From Bacteroidia bacterium (lineage in GTDB: Bacteria > Bacteroidota > Bacteroidia > NS11-12g > UBA9320): 64,000 bases of DNA. The translations under genes were made by a program, and so were the position numbers. Below the pieces are notes generated by a model. It searched no databases. It saw only the letters and a list, made by a program, of their open reading frames with translations, and was not told the origin of the DNA. The number at the start of each line of letters is the position of its first letter. Position 1 is the first letter of the stretch. The stretch spans positions 47,824-111,823 of the forward strand of contig JADLGN010000020.1 of the NCBI GenBank assembly GCA_020849295.1. Direction: 5' to 3'. Shown here piece by piece: positions 37,501 to 45,913 of this stretch.

Positions 37501-39527
37501 AAAAGGTAATCTTCAGCTATAGAGTTACCATCGTAGGTATTGCCCAAAGCACAACCATTAAAATAGTAGAATGGATATTTATTAAAATTTTTAAGCTGGC
37601 TTGCTAATCCAAAATCTATATCAGATGCTTGTGTAGAACCATGCCCAAAGTAATCAATAAAACTATAACCGGTATTTATTTCATCTTGTATCATTGATTT
37701 TAAAGAAGAATCTATAGGACTCGGATCTCTCTTTGTTATTAATCTTTTTGATGCACCCCAATACTGCTTTTTCAAAATATTATGGTATGCTTCCTGTATA
37801 TTTACAAATTGAGAAACTTCACTTATTGATTCGCCTCCCGCCAAATGCAATACTTTCTTTTTCCATGGTTGATATCCCGCTGTATGATGGTCGCTCAATT
37901 TTTTTATATAATTTGCAATTTGATTATTATTAATTGCAGGTATGCGTCCTGTGGCGAGTAATGGCTCAAATACAGATCCATTGTAACCGGAAGTGAAATA
38001 ATAGTCAGATGGCGGATTTCCATAAGTTGGTACAAGATCTAATTTTGAATATACAATCGGATTAAATCTGCTGTTAAAATATTTTTGACCTTTACCTAGT
38101 AATAACAAGTATTTTAATGAAGTGTCATTTTTTATAGCAAAACGACAAAAATTTTTTAATGCTTCGGGGTGTTTTTGTCCATAATAAAATTGATCATAAA
38201 TATCTTCAACAAAAGCTAAATATGGAGTGTGACTACCACCAGTTGATGATGATAAAAAATCACGATATGCTCTGGCTCCCGAATCGAGTTTTAAGTTTGA
38301 GATTATTAGATAATTATAAGTATTATTCAGTTTGATTTCATTAAAATTATATTTTACAATTTCATTTGCTTTTATGTTTATTATTTTTGATTCATCAGTT
38401 AAATAAAGAATTTTATCTTTTCCTGAATTGTATAAATTTATGTATATATCTTTATTATTTAAAGTACCAACTGATTTTGTATAACTTTTTAAATCGTATA
38501 TTGCAGGCGAAGTTTTTGAATTTTGGTAATTTGAAAATTTTATAAAGTTATTATTTGAATTATAATTGAATTTAATACTTGAAGAATCTCCCAAGTTAAA
38601 TAATCTTGGGTAAATTAATTTAAAATATGAAACAGAATGAGCCGATTTTGCCAATAGAAAAGAGTTTGTTTTAAGGGTAGTGTATGGCGATCCAATTAGA
38701 GTGTTATCAATAGAGTCTTGAAAAAAATATTTTCCTAAATTTCGCACTCTTTTTTCCTCTATTATAGTAGAGGAGGGGTCTATTGTAAGTCTTAATCCAT
38801 TATTAAAACCGTCGATATCATATTCTGAAGTGTTACTACCCCGTGTGTGTGCCAAAACTTCAATATAAGATTTTGGGCCTGTATTATAAATTAATGGTGT
38901 ATAAAATCTTTCTGTCAAATAAGTGCCATCCCATTTATATTTTGCCCATCCTTCCCCCTCTGTATATTCATTATAAAATCCTTCACTTGCAAAACCAAAA
39001 CCATCCCAATAAGTTCCATTATTTTTATTATTATACCAAATTACCTGTTCATACATAAAATATGGATCCGGTGTTTTCCCGGTGTAATCAAAATCTGAGT
39101 AAATAGGCATTCTTTTCCCTTTGCTAGTACCAATGGTAAGAAAATATATAGCTGTATCGCTATATAAACTCATGTATTTATGCGGTTGTTCTCCTTTTCT
39201 GAAAAGTACAGTGTCTAATTTGCCATCATTATATGTGGCATAGAATTCAATATAATCACTTGGGTCGAATTTATTATCAGATTCACCTTTTATAATTATT
39301 GGCAATTCTTCACCATTTAGCCAAATTTGTATATTCAAAGGATTGATAGAACTTATAGGAAATCCGGCAGTTTGCAATGCATTATAATCAATTTTATAAA
39401 TACCTTCTTTGCCTATTTTTATTTTGTAGTAATCCTGATTGAAATTTATCCATTCATTCCCATATTTTTGCGAATAGGCTGAGCAAAACGATAAAAATAA
39501 CAAAAAGAAAAAATAAATTTTTTTCAT
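34548..39527 (-). CDS. porU2: C25 family peptidase, T9SS sortase PorU2-type
   Basis: 1659 residues with a signal peptide (FFFLLFLSFCSAYSQ). The N-terminal beta region is followed by a gingipain-like C25 domain (about 405-740) with the catalytic His629 in DYFGHGSTQA and Cys659 in YYFNGCALGNTYDG. Beyond it are beta-rich repeats and CARDB-like segments, and a C-terminal T9SS-type domain (about 1560-1659; VYPYPNPFTTKTRF, YEWDGTDTYGDKLANGIYLYKV). PorU cleaves C-terminal signals from T9SS cargo at the outer membrane; PorU2 is the longer relative, for which sortase activity is proposed rather than shown. It is much longer than classical PorU (about 1100-1300 residues). No PorV or other T9SS core gene adjoins it. 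Confidence 0.85.
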   Translation of the reverse strand: MKKIYFFFLLFLSFCSAYSQKYGNEWINFNQDYYKIKIGKEGIYKIDYNALQTAGFPISSINPLNIQIWLNGEELPIIIKGESDNKFDPSDYIEFYATYNDGKLDTVLFRKGEQPHKYMSLYSDTAIYFLTIGTSKGKRMPIYSDFDYTGKTPDPYFMYEQVIWYNNKNNGTYWDGFGFASEGFYNEYTEGEGWAKYKWDGTYLTERFYTPLIYNTGPKSYIEVLAHTRGSNTSEYDIDGFNNGLRLTIDPSSTIIEEKRVRNLGKYFFQDSIDNTLIGSPYTTLKTNSFLLAKSAHSVSYFKLIYPRLFNLGDSSSIKFNYNSNNNFIKFSNYQNSKTSPAIYDLKSYTKSVGTLNNKDIYINLYNSGKDKILYLTDESKIINIKANEIVKYNFNEIKLNNTYNYLIISNLKLDSGARAYRDFLSSSTGGSHTPYLAFVEDIYDQFYYGQKHPEALKNFCRFAIKNDTSLKYLLLLGKGQKYFNSRFNPIVYSKLDLVPTYGNPPSDYYFTSGYNGSVFEPLLATGRIPAINNNQIANYIKKLSDHHTAGYQPWKKKVLHLAGGESISEVSQFVNIQEAYHNILKKQYWGASKRLITKRDPSPIDSSLKSMIQDEINTGYSFIDYFGHGSTQASDIDFGLASQLKNFNKYPFYYFNGCALGNTYDGNSIAEDYLFIKDKGAIGWLGQTTFGYVSELHTFALNFHLNLTENTNLSFAQNISKTIKNFQIPTNPYNSAQCKMMTFSGDPSIKIFDASLPDYKIDIAYSSVYPPKVTADADSFALKLNIKNLSKFTGDSFNIKVSQKIPGGSILFYPQKLFKGIGNSDTILFWIKNQKDINKRGLNTFNIIIDSANLVSEQTPDGEFNNIVQLSHYFGSANAQILFPFKDGIVNNIKVELAAQSLTYGKTNYNFIFELDTTPFFNSSFKKTSNKILSPYIAKTTFLLLPIDSIDYYWRVKIDDGSGKGIWDVSTFSLIYNSPEGWSQGKTEKFIESHKIDLGYDTSNLFRFATKQSANYEIETGGKNAIMRFGRTIWHSGFPLNWKYGDSKGIAVVAYSSINEERLCINSKYNPKSKPPWWTNPPSYQTKYYYPVGIASTCHYLFNTFIKEDRDSFLAFLKIIPNDYYLTIINQKETNITSWEPEIFDELEKFGSLKLRTSNDNEPFIFVGKRGSKPDQIYEKLPDPSSVLPPIQQLFVEMHVLDILADSGLITSNIIGPAKKWRKFYRTINKPDNSGDLVRFNIYGINTDNDDILLYQGIKNREFLLDSIDAVTYPYIKIEADIEDSMKYTPTDIKRWTVLYDGYPEGVIDPSSVYYQNKDTLDEGDTLRIKTVYKNISNYNMDSLLILTTSTNSLNKTDTIELKKYKTLNSGDSIIIERKINTKGLSMGNTLNIIVNPEKNQPEMYLFNNASQFLYFVKNDNKNPYLDVVFDGRHIINMEIVSPTPVITITSTDDNKYFLMNNPEYFKVKLKEPWNNSYRQLDVKTDTFDFEPANEAGEKCILKYKPAYTKDGIYELAVSVCDAKGNYSSSEDYKIAYQVISKSSITNVYPYPNPFTTKTRFVFTLTGNKVPEYFKISIFSVSGKIVKEITLDELGTINIGNNITNYEWDGTDTYGDKLANGIYLYKVNAKINGKNIELSETAGDTFFKNGYGKIYIMR

Positions 39528-39718
39528 CTTTCAATGCTAAATAGTAGCTGATTAATATTATTTACAATATTAATCATTATTGATATGTTTTTGATTAAAT
39601 ATGAATTTAATTACTAAAATATGAATTTGATTTTTTATAAAAATAGACACTATTTTACACAATTAGGTTACATAACATAAATGTGAGTGTAAATTTGCAG
39701 TACAAAATAAATTAAAAA

Positions 39719-40417
39719 ATGAAAAAAGTTGTAGCAAATGCTGATGAAGCTATAAAAGATATTAAAGATGGAATGACCCTTATGTTGGGTGGTTTCGGAC
39801 TGTGTGGCATACCCGAAAATTGTATAAATGCACTGGTAAAAAAAAGAATAAAAAACCTTACCTGCATAAGCAATAATGCTGGTGTGGATGATTTTGGCAT
39901 AGGTCTAATGTTGCAACAAAAGCAGGTGCGAAAAATGGTATCAAGTTATGTAGGAGAAAACGATGAATTCGAAAGACAAATGCTTAGTGGTGAATTAGAA
40001 GTGGAGTTAATTCCACAAGGCACATTGGCCACACGTGCTATGGCGGCCGGATATGGAATGCCCGCTATATTTACTCCTGCAGGAGTAGGTACCGAGGTGG
40101 CTATAGGTAAAGAAACACGCGACTTTAATGGAAAAACATATCTGATGGAATATGCCTTTGATGCCGACTTTGCCATTGTAAAAGCATGGAAGGGCGATAC
40201 GCATGGAAATTTAATTTTTAGAGCCACCAGTCGCAATTTTAATCCACTGATGGCCATGGCAGGAAAATATACAATAGCAGAGGTAGAGGAATTGGTAGAA
40301 CCCGGGCAACTAGACCCCGACCACATTCATACTCCCGGCATATTTGTCAATTGCATTTTTGAAGGAAAAAATTATGAGAAAAGGATAGAACAAAGAACCG
40401 TAAGGCCTAGAGTCTAA
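39719..40417 (+). CDS. scoA: 3-oxoacid CoA-transferase subunit A
   Basis: 232 residues, full-length alpha subunit. Motifs: GMTLMLGGFGLCGIPENCI, TCISNNAGVDDFGIGLML, and the CoA-loop region GTLATRAMAAGYGMPAIFTPAGVGTE. With subunit B it moves CoA between succinyl-CoA and acetoacetate (or a related 3-oxoacid), in the cytoplasm. A methyltransferase-like gene separates it from scoB. It is visibly richer in G+C than the surroundings (33 of 60 bases at 40021-40080), which suggests recent acquisition or strong codon bias. A TAAATTTG box at 39690-39697 precedes it by 21 bases. Confidence 0.94.
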   Translation: MKKVVANADEAIKDIKDGMTLMLGGFGLCGIPENCINALVKKRIKNLTCISNNAGVDDFGIGLMLQQKQVRKMVSSYVGENDEFERQMLSGELEVELIPQGTLATRAMAAGYGMPAIFTPAGVGTEVAIGKETRDFNGKTYLMEYAFDADFAIVKAWKGDTHGNLIFRATSRNFNPLMAMAGKYTIAEVEELVEPGQLDPDHIHTPGIFVNCIFEGKNYEKRIEQRTVRPRV

Positions 40418-40442
40418 TTTTTTTTTAAAACAATAAATTTGA

Positions 40443-41258
40443 TTGAAAAAACTCATTTTCCTTTTAGTTCCGCCTGTTGTTTGGGTTGTTTATCGCAAGC
40501 TAAAATTTCAGTTTTTAAAAGATTCCTTAAGAAAAGAATTGCAAGAAAAAATTAAAATAATACATCAACTAAGCGATGAGCAAAGAGGAAATAAAGAAAT
40601 AATTGAGAATGAAGTTTTACCCAAGTTGGGCTTGAATGGAGTTACAAATTATAATTTCTCAATTTTTCCTGCCGAACTTTCCGAAAAACTTAATTCGGGA
40701 CTTAAGGTGTGGCAATACCCCAACCAGTTTGCAAAACTAATGAGCAAGATGGCTGTAAAGAAAATAAACACATACCTTGAAATAGGGATGGAACATGGGG
40801 GGAGTTTTATTACCATGGTTGAATTTTTAAAAATTAAAAAACCTAATTTAACGGCTTATGGGGTAGATTACAAAATATCCGATTCACTTAAGGTTTATTC
40901 GGAACTTAATAAAAATGTTATCTTATGGGCAATGGATTCACACAGCGATGCTTTTAAAAATAAAGTAAAGAAGATGAGGAGCCTGGACTTAGTTTTTATA
41001 GATGGCGACCACACCTATTACGGTGTAGAGATGGATTTTAATCTAGTAAAAGATAAAGCAACCCATATTGCATTTCACGATATTGTTGATTTTAATTGCA
41101 ATGGGGTGCGAGATTTTTGGGCCTATTTAAAAGAAAAGTATAAAAATGAATATTACTTTGACGAATGCATTGACCAATACCCTGAAGTTTTGAATAATAC
41201 AGGTAAAACTTTTTTAGGTATTGGGCTTATGACAAAGAAAGAAAATGAAACAGCATAA
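40443..41258 (+). CDS. SAM methyltransferase-like protein inserted between scoA and scoB
   Basis: 271 residues from a TTG start; no ATG occurs before residue ~94, so TTG is the only start that keeps the fold and the N-terminal hydrophobic helix (LIFLLVPPVVWVVYRKL). The catalytic domain has YLEIGMEHGGSFITMVEFL, YGVDYKISDSLKV, LDLVFIDGDHTYYGVEMDF and IAFHDIVDFNCNGV, as in the Methyltransf_24 / CmcI (cephalosporin-hydroxylase-like) families. Those act on sugars or antibiotics, not on CoA-transferases. It is low in G+C (18 of 60 at 40561-40620), unlike the two sco genes around it, so it may be a separate insertion. Spacings are 25 and 18 bases. Function unknown. Confidence 0.75.
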   Translation: MKKLIFLLVPPVVWVVYRKLKFQFLKDSLRKELQEKIKIIHQLSDEQRGNKEIIENEVLPKLGLNGVTNYNFSIFPAELSEKLNSGLKVWQYPNQFAKLMSKMAVKKINTYLEIGMEHGGSFITMVEFLKIKKPNLTAYGVDYKISDSLKVYSELNKNVILWAMDSHSDAFKNKVKKMRSLDLVFIDGDHTYYGVEMDFNLVKDKATHIAFHDIVDFNCNGVRDFWAYLKEKYKNEYYFDECIDQYPEVLNNTGKTFLGIGLMTKKENETA

Positions 41259-41276
41259 CCAAAATTTGAAAAAAAA

Positions 41277-41930
41277 ATGTTAGATAAAAACCAAATAGCA
41301 AAAGTGATAGCCAGAGAATTAAAAGATGGCTACTATGTAAATCTGGGTATAGGAATTCCAACTCTTGTAGCAAACTATATTCCTGAAGGAATTGAGGTTG
41401 TATTGCAGTCCGAAAATGGATTATTGGGCATGGGCCCCTTTCCGATGGAAGGAGATGAAGATGCCGATTTGATAAATGCGGGTAAACAAACCATCACTAC
41501 CGTGCCGGGTTCAGCTTTTTTCGATTCGGCTATGAGCTTTGGCATGATAAGGGCAGGAAGGGTTGATTTAACTGTTTTGGGGGCAATGGAAGTGGCAGAT
41601 AACGGCGATATAGCAAACTGGAAAATACCTGGTAAAATGGTAAAAGGCATGGGTGGAGCCATGGATTTGGTGGCCAGTGCCAAACATATAATCGTGGCCA
41701 TGCAGCACGTAAACAAAGCCGGCGAAAGCAAGTTGCTTTCTAAGTGTACTTTGCCTATTACAGGATTAGGCTGCGTAAAAAAAATAGTAACCGAATTAGG
41801 AGTTTTTGATATTACCGAACGTGGATTTGAGTTGAAAGAAATAGCCCCCGGCGTAAGTGTAGAAGAGGTAAAAGCTAAAACCGAAGGGCGTTTGGTAGTG
41901 GAAGGGGAAATTAAACCTATTGAAATTTAA
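41277..41930 (+). CDS. scoB: 3-oxoacid CoA-transferase subunit B
   Basis: 217 residues, full-length beta subunit. The catalytic glutamate is in [16 protein letters not shown], where it forms the glutamyl-CoA thioester; other motifs are [17 protein letters not shown] and [18 protein letters not shown]. It pairs with ScoA. It is relatively G+C-rich (30 of 60 bases at 41641-41700). Its stop lies five bases from the end of the convergent trmB gene, with no terminator hairpin in between. Confidence 0.95.
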   Translation: MLDKNQIAKVIARELKDGYYVNLGIGIPTLVANYIPEGIEVVLQSENGLLGMGPFPMEGDEDADLINAGKQTITTVPGSAFFDSAMSFGMIRAGRVDLTVLGAMEVADNGDIANWKIPGKMVKGMGGAMDLVASAKHIIVAMQHVNKAGESKLLSKCTLPITGLGCVKKIVTELGVFDITERGFELKEIAPGVSVEEVKAKTEGRLVVEGEIKPIEI

Positions 41931-41935
41931 TATTA

Positions 41936-42571
41936 TTAAACTAATGAAAACTGCAAAAACTTTATTGTTTTGTCTTGCTTTAGCCACATTTTTTCATAGT
42001 AGGTTTTTATTTCGAGTTCAGGTTTTATATTCTCTGTTTCATAAATATTTTCATTGTTTTCATGAAGTATATATTTATTATTATCAATCAACTCAAGTGT
42101 GTAATGATAAAGATGGTCATCGTCTGTTTTAAGGTTAATTTTACCATTGGGAATCAAAAATTTTCTATATCGCTCTAAAAACAATGGATGTGTTAGTTTT
42201 TTACGATTTTTAGTTTTATGAGGGTCGGGAAAAGTAATCCAGATTTCGCTTACTTCATCTTTTGCAAAATGTATATCGCAATGATCAATAAATATTCTTA
42301 AAAATGCAGCATTTGAAATATTTTCAATAAATGCTGTTTTTGCTCCTCTCCACATTCTTGCCCCTTTTCGGTCTATTCCAATAAAATTTTTGGAAGGAAA
42401 AAGTTTAGAAAGTTGTACTGTGTAATCTCCATGACCACATGCAAGTTCGAGTACTATTGGATTTTTATTTTGAAAAAAATTACTCCATTGCCCAGCCATA
42501 GGTTCGGGTAGTTGAATAAGGTTTTTAAGTAATTTGTTTTCTTCAAATCTGGCAAGTTTGTTTTTTCCCAT
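41936..42571 (-). CDS. trmB: tRNA (guanine-N7-)-methyltransferase
   Basis: 211 residues, normal length. It methylates G46 in the variable loop of tRNAs, using SAM. Visible: the SAM motif VLELACGHGDYTVQLS, GIDRKGARMWRGAKTA, and the catalytic FPDPHKTKNRKKLTHP. The C-terminus (YYEKMWLKQDKTIKFLQF) is typical of the Bacteroidota form. It faces scoB end to end and diverges from the glycosyltransferase at 42634. Confidence 0.95.
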   Translation of the reverse strand: MGKNKLARFEENKLLKNLIQLPEPMAGQWSNFFQNKNPIVLELACGHGDYTVQLSKLFPSKNFIGIDRKGARMWRGAKTAFIENISNAAFLRIFIDHCDIHFAKDEVSEIWITFPDPHKTKNRKKLTHPLFLERYRKFLIPNGKINLKTDDDHLYHYTLELIDNNKYILHENNENIYETENIKPELEIKTYYEKMWLKQDKTIKFLQFSLV

Positions 42572-42615
42572 TTTGCAAAATTAATATGATTAATAATACT
42601 CACTTTTAGTTTTTG

Positions 42616-42623
42616 TAGTTTTG
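42616..42623 (+). promoter_or_regulatory. Possible -7 element upstream of the WaaE-like gene
   Basis: TAGTTTTG at 42616-42623 fits TAnnTTTG and ends ten bases before the ATG, implying an almost leaderless mRNA. No TTG at the right distance was found. Confidence 0.3.
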
Positions 42624-42633
42624 CAAAATTGAA

Positions 42634-43401
42634 ATGAATAAGATTAGTCTAACAGGAGTTGTTATAACATATAATGAAGAATTGAAAATAGCACGTTGTC
42701 TTAATTCATTGAAAAAAGTATGTGACGAAATTGTTGTACTCGATTCTTTTTCTAATGATAAAACCTGTGAGATTGCAGAAAACTGTGGAGCAAAAGTATT
42801 TCAACACAATTTTGATGGTCATATTCAACAAAAAAACAGAGCAATATCTTATTCTTCATCAAAATTTATAATATCATTAGATGCAGACGAAGAATTAAGT
42901 GAAGAACTTATTAACTCTATTTCACAAGTAAAAAATAATTTTACAAATGACGGATACACAATGAACCGATTGAATAACTATGGTGGAAAATGGATTAAAC
43001 ACGGTGCCTGGTATCCTGATAAAAAACTTAGACTTTGGGATAGTTCAAAAGGAAAATGGGGAGGAAAAAACCCTCATGATAAATTTGAGATGAATTACAA
43101 TTGCAATATTGCTCACCTTAATGGAAATATTCTGCATTATACTATGAATGGGTTTGATGATTTAAAAAATCAAACCAAAAAATTTGCTGAAATAGCTGCA
43201 AAATCTTTATTTGAAGATGGTAAAAAATTTAATTATTTTCAAATTGTTTTAAAAACTATTTTTAGATTTTTTAAGGAATACATACTATTATTTGGCATAT
43301 TAGATGGCAAAGCAGGTTTTCAAATTTCTATAATGAACTCTTATTATGTTTGGCTGAAATACACCAAGCTTAATAGTTATTACAAAACAAAATCTACTTA
43401 A
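42634..43401 (+). CDS. Glycosyltransferase family 2, WaaE/KdtX-like
   Basis: 255 residues. GT-A features: LTGVVITYNEELKIARCLNSL, IVVLDSFSNDKTCEIA, HIQQKNRAISYSSSKFIISLDADEELSEEL, matching LPS core beta-1,4-glucosyltransferases of the WaaE/KdtX type and their Bacteroidota relatives. The C-terminal half (YPDKKLRLWDSSKGKWGG, HYTMNGFDDL) is also characteristic. It likely adds a sugar to lipid A core or another envelope glycan; the sugar is inferred, not shown. The 3' end overlaps the convergent DUF3108 gene by eight bases. Confidence 0.9.
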   Translation: MNKISLTGVVITYNEELKIARCLNSLKKVCDEIVVLDSFSNDKTCEIAENCGAKVFQHNFDGHIQQKNRAISYSSSKFIISLDADEELSEELINSISQVKNNFTNDGYTMNRLNNYGGKWIKHGAWYPDKKLRLWDSSKGKWGGKNPHDKFEMNYNCNIAHLNGNILHYTMNGFDDLKNQTKKFAEIAAKSLFEDGKKFNYFQIVLKTIFRFFKEYILLFGILDGKAGFQISIMNSYYVWLKYTKLNSYYKTKST

Positions 43402-44212
43402 GAGAAGAAAAGTCGTTTTTTAAATTTTTATAGCTTGTGAGGTCAACTTTTAACGAACCTACATAAATTTTTGCATCTACCCTAATAGGTATTTTATTGT
43501 CATCATCACTTATCCATAACACAATTGCATCATCATCTTTGAAAACGCGGTCTTTCACAACTTTTGGCATCAATTTTATACATCTTACTTTTCCCACATC
43601 GCTTTTTATAGTTTCTTTTCCAAGATACTTAAATTCTAAATTATAGATTTCCTGATCAAGATATATATTTATTGGAAATACATCACCTTTGTGAGCTTTA
43701 TTATAATCAATAGTACGTGCATAATATATTGCACCTACTATATCTTGAACATACGCAGGGCAATCCATATTTTTCTTTTTACCTTTTATCCATTTTTTTT
43801 CATGGTCAAAAAAAACCAAATCAACATCAGAATAGCGATCTTCTTTAACTGATTTAAAGTATTTTAATGGTGCATAATAACCCATATCAATGTATGATTC
43901 AAACCTGTCGCGTACTTTAAACATCCAGTCAAAAGTACTATTGGTTTTCCCGTCTGCTATCAAATGATAGGTTTGACGTTCCATAATTTCAACAGGGTTA
44001 CTATTTACTTTCAATTTTATTTTCGCCGCATTGATAAATCCATAGTGAACTCTATAATTAAGCTCTTCACCAAAAGTAAAAGCATTGTTTTCAATAACTC
44101 TGTGTGATATTTCAGGGTTTGAACCCTTTATATCATCTTGTATTGGTTTTTTAAAACTGCTTATTGTTATTAAAACAATTATAAAAATATATGTTTTTAA
44201 ATTAATTTTCAT
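43394..44212 (-). CDS. DUF3108 domain protein
   Basis: 272 residues with a short hydrophobic N-terminus (TYIFIIVLITISSF) that may be a signal anchor. The DUF3108 domain is clear: FTFGEELNYRVHYGFINAAKIKLKV, YHLIADGKTNSTFDWMFKVRDRFESYID, PLKYFKSVKEDRYSD, and the closing IPIRVDAKIYVGSLKVDL. These are periplasmic, probably lipid-binding beta proteins of unresolved function. It is transcribed toward the WaaE-like gene and divergently from the barrel gene at 44290. Confidence 0.88.
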   Translation of the reverse strand: MKINLKTYIFIIVLITISSFKKPIQDDIKGSNPEISHRVIENNAFTFGEELNYRVHYGFINAAKIKLKVNSNPVEIMERQTYHLIADGKTNSTFDWMFKVRDRFESYIDMGYYAPLKYFKSVKEDRYSDVDLVFFDHEKKWIKGKKKNMDCPAYVQDIVGAIYYARTIDYNKAHKGDVFPINIYLDQEIYNLEFKYLGKETIKSDVGKVRCIKLMPKVVKDRVFKDDDAIVLWISDDDNKIPIRVDAKIYVGSLKVDLTSYKNLKNDFSSLK

Positions 44213-44272
44213 TTTTAAAAAAATTTACAAATGCTATTCCATTATATTTAAAACGTACAAAATTAAAAAATC

Positions 44273-44280
44273 TATATTTG
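44273..44280 (+). promoter_or_regulatory. Possible -7 element for the barrel-nfu operon
   Basis: TATATTTG at 44273-44280, ten bases before the ATG at 44290. No -33 match was found. If real, the leader is nearly absent. Confidence 0.3.
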
Positions 44281-44289
44281 CAAAATATT

Positions 44290-45411
44290 ATGCATGCGAA
44301 AAAAATAGTATATTTCTTTATTATTTTATTAAACTTTTCGTTTGCATTTTCTCAAATTGATAATTCTTACCTATATACATTAAACCCTGATAGCTTATTA
44401 AAACCCCAAACAACAAAAGCATTTCTGTTTGAATGTACAAATTATATAAAAAACACCGAATACAAAAGCAATGTTGAACAAGGTGCTACTTGGGTAGGAA
44501 GCCAGTTTCATCCTCAATTGTATTTTAAAACCAAATCAAAGTTTAATTTTAAAGCAGGTTTTTTTATACAAAAAGACCTAGGCAACAATAGTTTCAGAAC
44601 CTTAATACCAACTTACACTTTCACATATACCAACAAAAATATAAAAGTAAATTTCGGCACTCTTGATGGCAGCCTTGACCACAATCTTATAGAACCATTA
44701 TATGCAACAGAAAATTATATTGATAAAAGAATAGAAAATGGACTTCAGTTCAAAGGCAAATTAAAAAAATTATCTTTTGATAATTGGATAGATTGGGAAA
44801 AAATGATTTATCGCGTCTCTACTTCACAAGAAATTTTTACAGCGGGCACTAGTTGCAATCTATCTCTAATAAGCAGTGAAAGATTTAAAGTAAATTTACC
44901 ATTTCAGATGCTTGTAAGACATCATGGCGGCGAAATATACAAGCAACCACATTTTCCAATAAAATCTCAATTTGATTTTGCTTATGGAACGAGTTTTAAG
45001 TTAACAAGTCTCAATAAAAAAGATTATATAAAACTTGATGCGTTTTTTACTTTTTACAAAGATATTTCTCCAACAAAAGCAGATTCTTTTTTTGACGGAA
45101 CAGGGCAATATATTACACTAAGTTATAAGAAAAATAATTGTACTGTAATGCTCAACTACTGGGATGCACATCAGTTTATTTCGCCACTTGCCGAACCTAT
45201 AATGCTTTCTAAAAGTAGAGAATATCCCGGAATATATATGCAATATAGAAAAATGGCAATGTTTAGGTTTTTCTATGAAATTACTAATAATAAAACGTGG
45301 TCGCTGGTGGCAAGGATTAATAATTTATATGATTTTTCAGAAAAATCATATAACAATTCGATTGATATGTTTTTTAAATATAACTTTGGATATAATTTTA
45401 GAAGTAGATAA
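44290..45411 (+). CDS. Outer-membrane beta-barrel protein, unrecognised family
   Basis: 373 residues from ATG 44290 (MHAKKIVYFFIILLNFSFAFSQ, a signal peptide); a TTG four codons upstream is less likely because it overlaps the -7 box. The mature protein has many short amphipathic strands with aromatic girdles (LYFKTKSKFNFKAGFFIQ, YTFTYTNKNIKVNFG, LKLDAFFTF-like, FRFFYEITNNKTWSLVARI), ending FFKYNFGYNFRSR, consistent with a 14-16 strand barrel. No family is recognised. The next gene, an Fe-S scaffold, starts two bases after it; the two do not obviously share a function. Confidence 0.68.
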   Translation: MHAKKIVYFFIILLNFSFAFSQIDNSYLYTLNPDSLLKPQTTKAFLFECTNYIKNTEYKSNVEQGATWVGSQFHPQLYFKTKSKFNFKAGFFIQKDLGNNSFRTLIPTYTFTYTNKNIKVNFGTLDGSLDHNLIEPLYATENYIDKRIENGLQFKGKLKKLSFDNWIDWEKMIYRVSTSQEIFTAGTSCNLSLISSERFKVNLPFQMLVRHHGGEIYKQPHFPIKSQFDFAYGTSFKLTSLNKKDYIKLDAFFTFYKDISPTKADSFFDGTGQYITLSYKKNNCTVMLNYWDAHQFISPLAEPIMLSKSREYPGIYMQYRKMAMFRFFYEITNNKTWSLVARINNLYDFSEKSYNNSIDMFFKYNFGYNFRSR

Positions 45412-45413
45412 TA

Positions 45414-45656
45414 ATGATAGAAACAGGGAAAGATATTAGAGAAAAAATTGAAATCGCATTAAACTCAGTAAGACCATACCTTAAAGCTGACGGTGGCGAT
45501 GTAGAATTTGTAGATGTTACTCATGATATGATTGTTAAACTTAGATTATTGGGGGCATGCAGTACATGCGATATTAGTCGTATAACTATGAAAGCCGGAA
45601 TTGAAGAAACTTTAATCAAAGCCATACCTTCTATTAAATCTGTTGTTGCTGTTTAA
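45414..45656 (+). CDS. NFU-domain Fe-S cluster scaffold/carrier
   Basis: 80 residues, a single NifU C-terminal (NFU) domain: RPYLKADGGDVEFVDV, then the cluster-binding CxxC in LLGACSTCDISRITMKAGIEE. Such proteins carry Fe-S clusters to target enzymes in the cytoplasm. The usual GSC between the cysteines is STC here, still a valid CxxC spacing. The tiny size is normal for stand-alone NFU proteins in Bacteroidota. Two bases after the barrel gene; a terminator follows at 45813. Confidence 0.93.
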   Translation: MIETGKDIREKIEIALNSVRPYLKADGGDVEFVDVTHDMIVKLRLLGACSTCDISRITMKAGIEETLIKAIPSIKSVVAV

Positions 45657-45812
45657 TTTTATTTTATTCAATCTGATTTTCAGTAATTTGAAATTTATTT
45701 AAAAATTCTTGCAACATATACATCTACCTTGTTGTCTTTGAATTCGGGTAATAAGAAAGTTTTTAGAGTTCTTTTTAATTACTTTTCATATACGTTTTCA
45801 AAATTTAGGTAG
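45657..45812. other. Spacer after the NFU gene, mostly featureless
   Basis: No gene of normal size is seen. On the minus strand 45702-45782 is an open stretch of 27 codons between stops that ends ...DVYVARIFK, possibly a decayed C-terminus, but it has no start and no support. Confidence 0.25.
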
Positions 45813-45848
45813 AATCCCATTCCTGTCAAAGAATGGGATTTTTTTTCT
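45813..45848 (+). terminator. Rho-independent terminator after the NFU gene
   Basis: Stem AATCCCATTC (45813-45822) with GAATGGGATT (45831-45840), 8-base loop, followed by a T tract. Confidence 0.82.
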
Positions 45849-45913
45849 TTTATTTTATTACTTAATTTATTTGTAAAATTATAAATTGCATTTTATTTTA
45901 CTTGTATTAAATT

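Noticed and set aside
45702..45782. Possible decayed minus-strand coding fragment ending DVYVARIFK
   Set aside because: Only 27 codons between stops, with no start and no adjacent matching sequence; could be chance.
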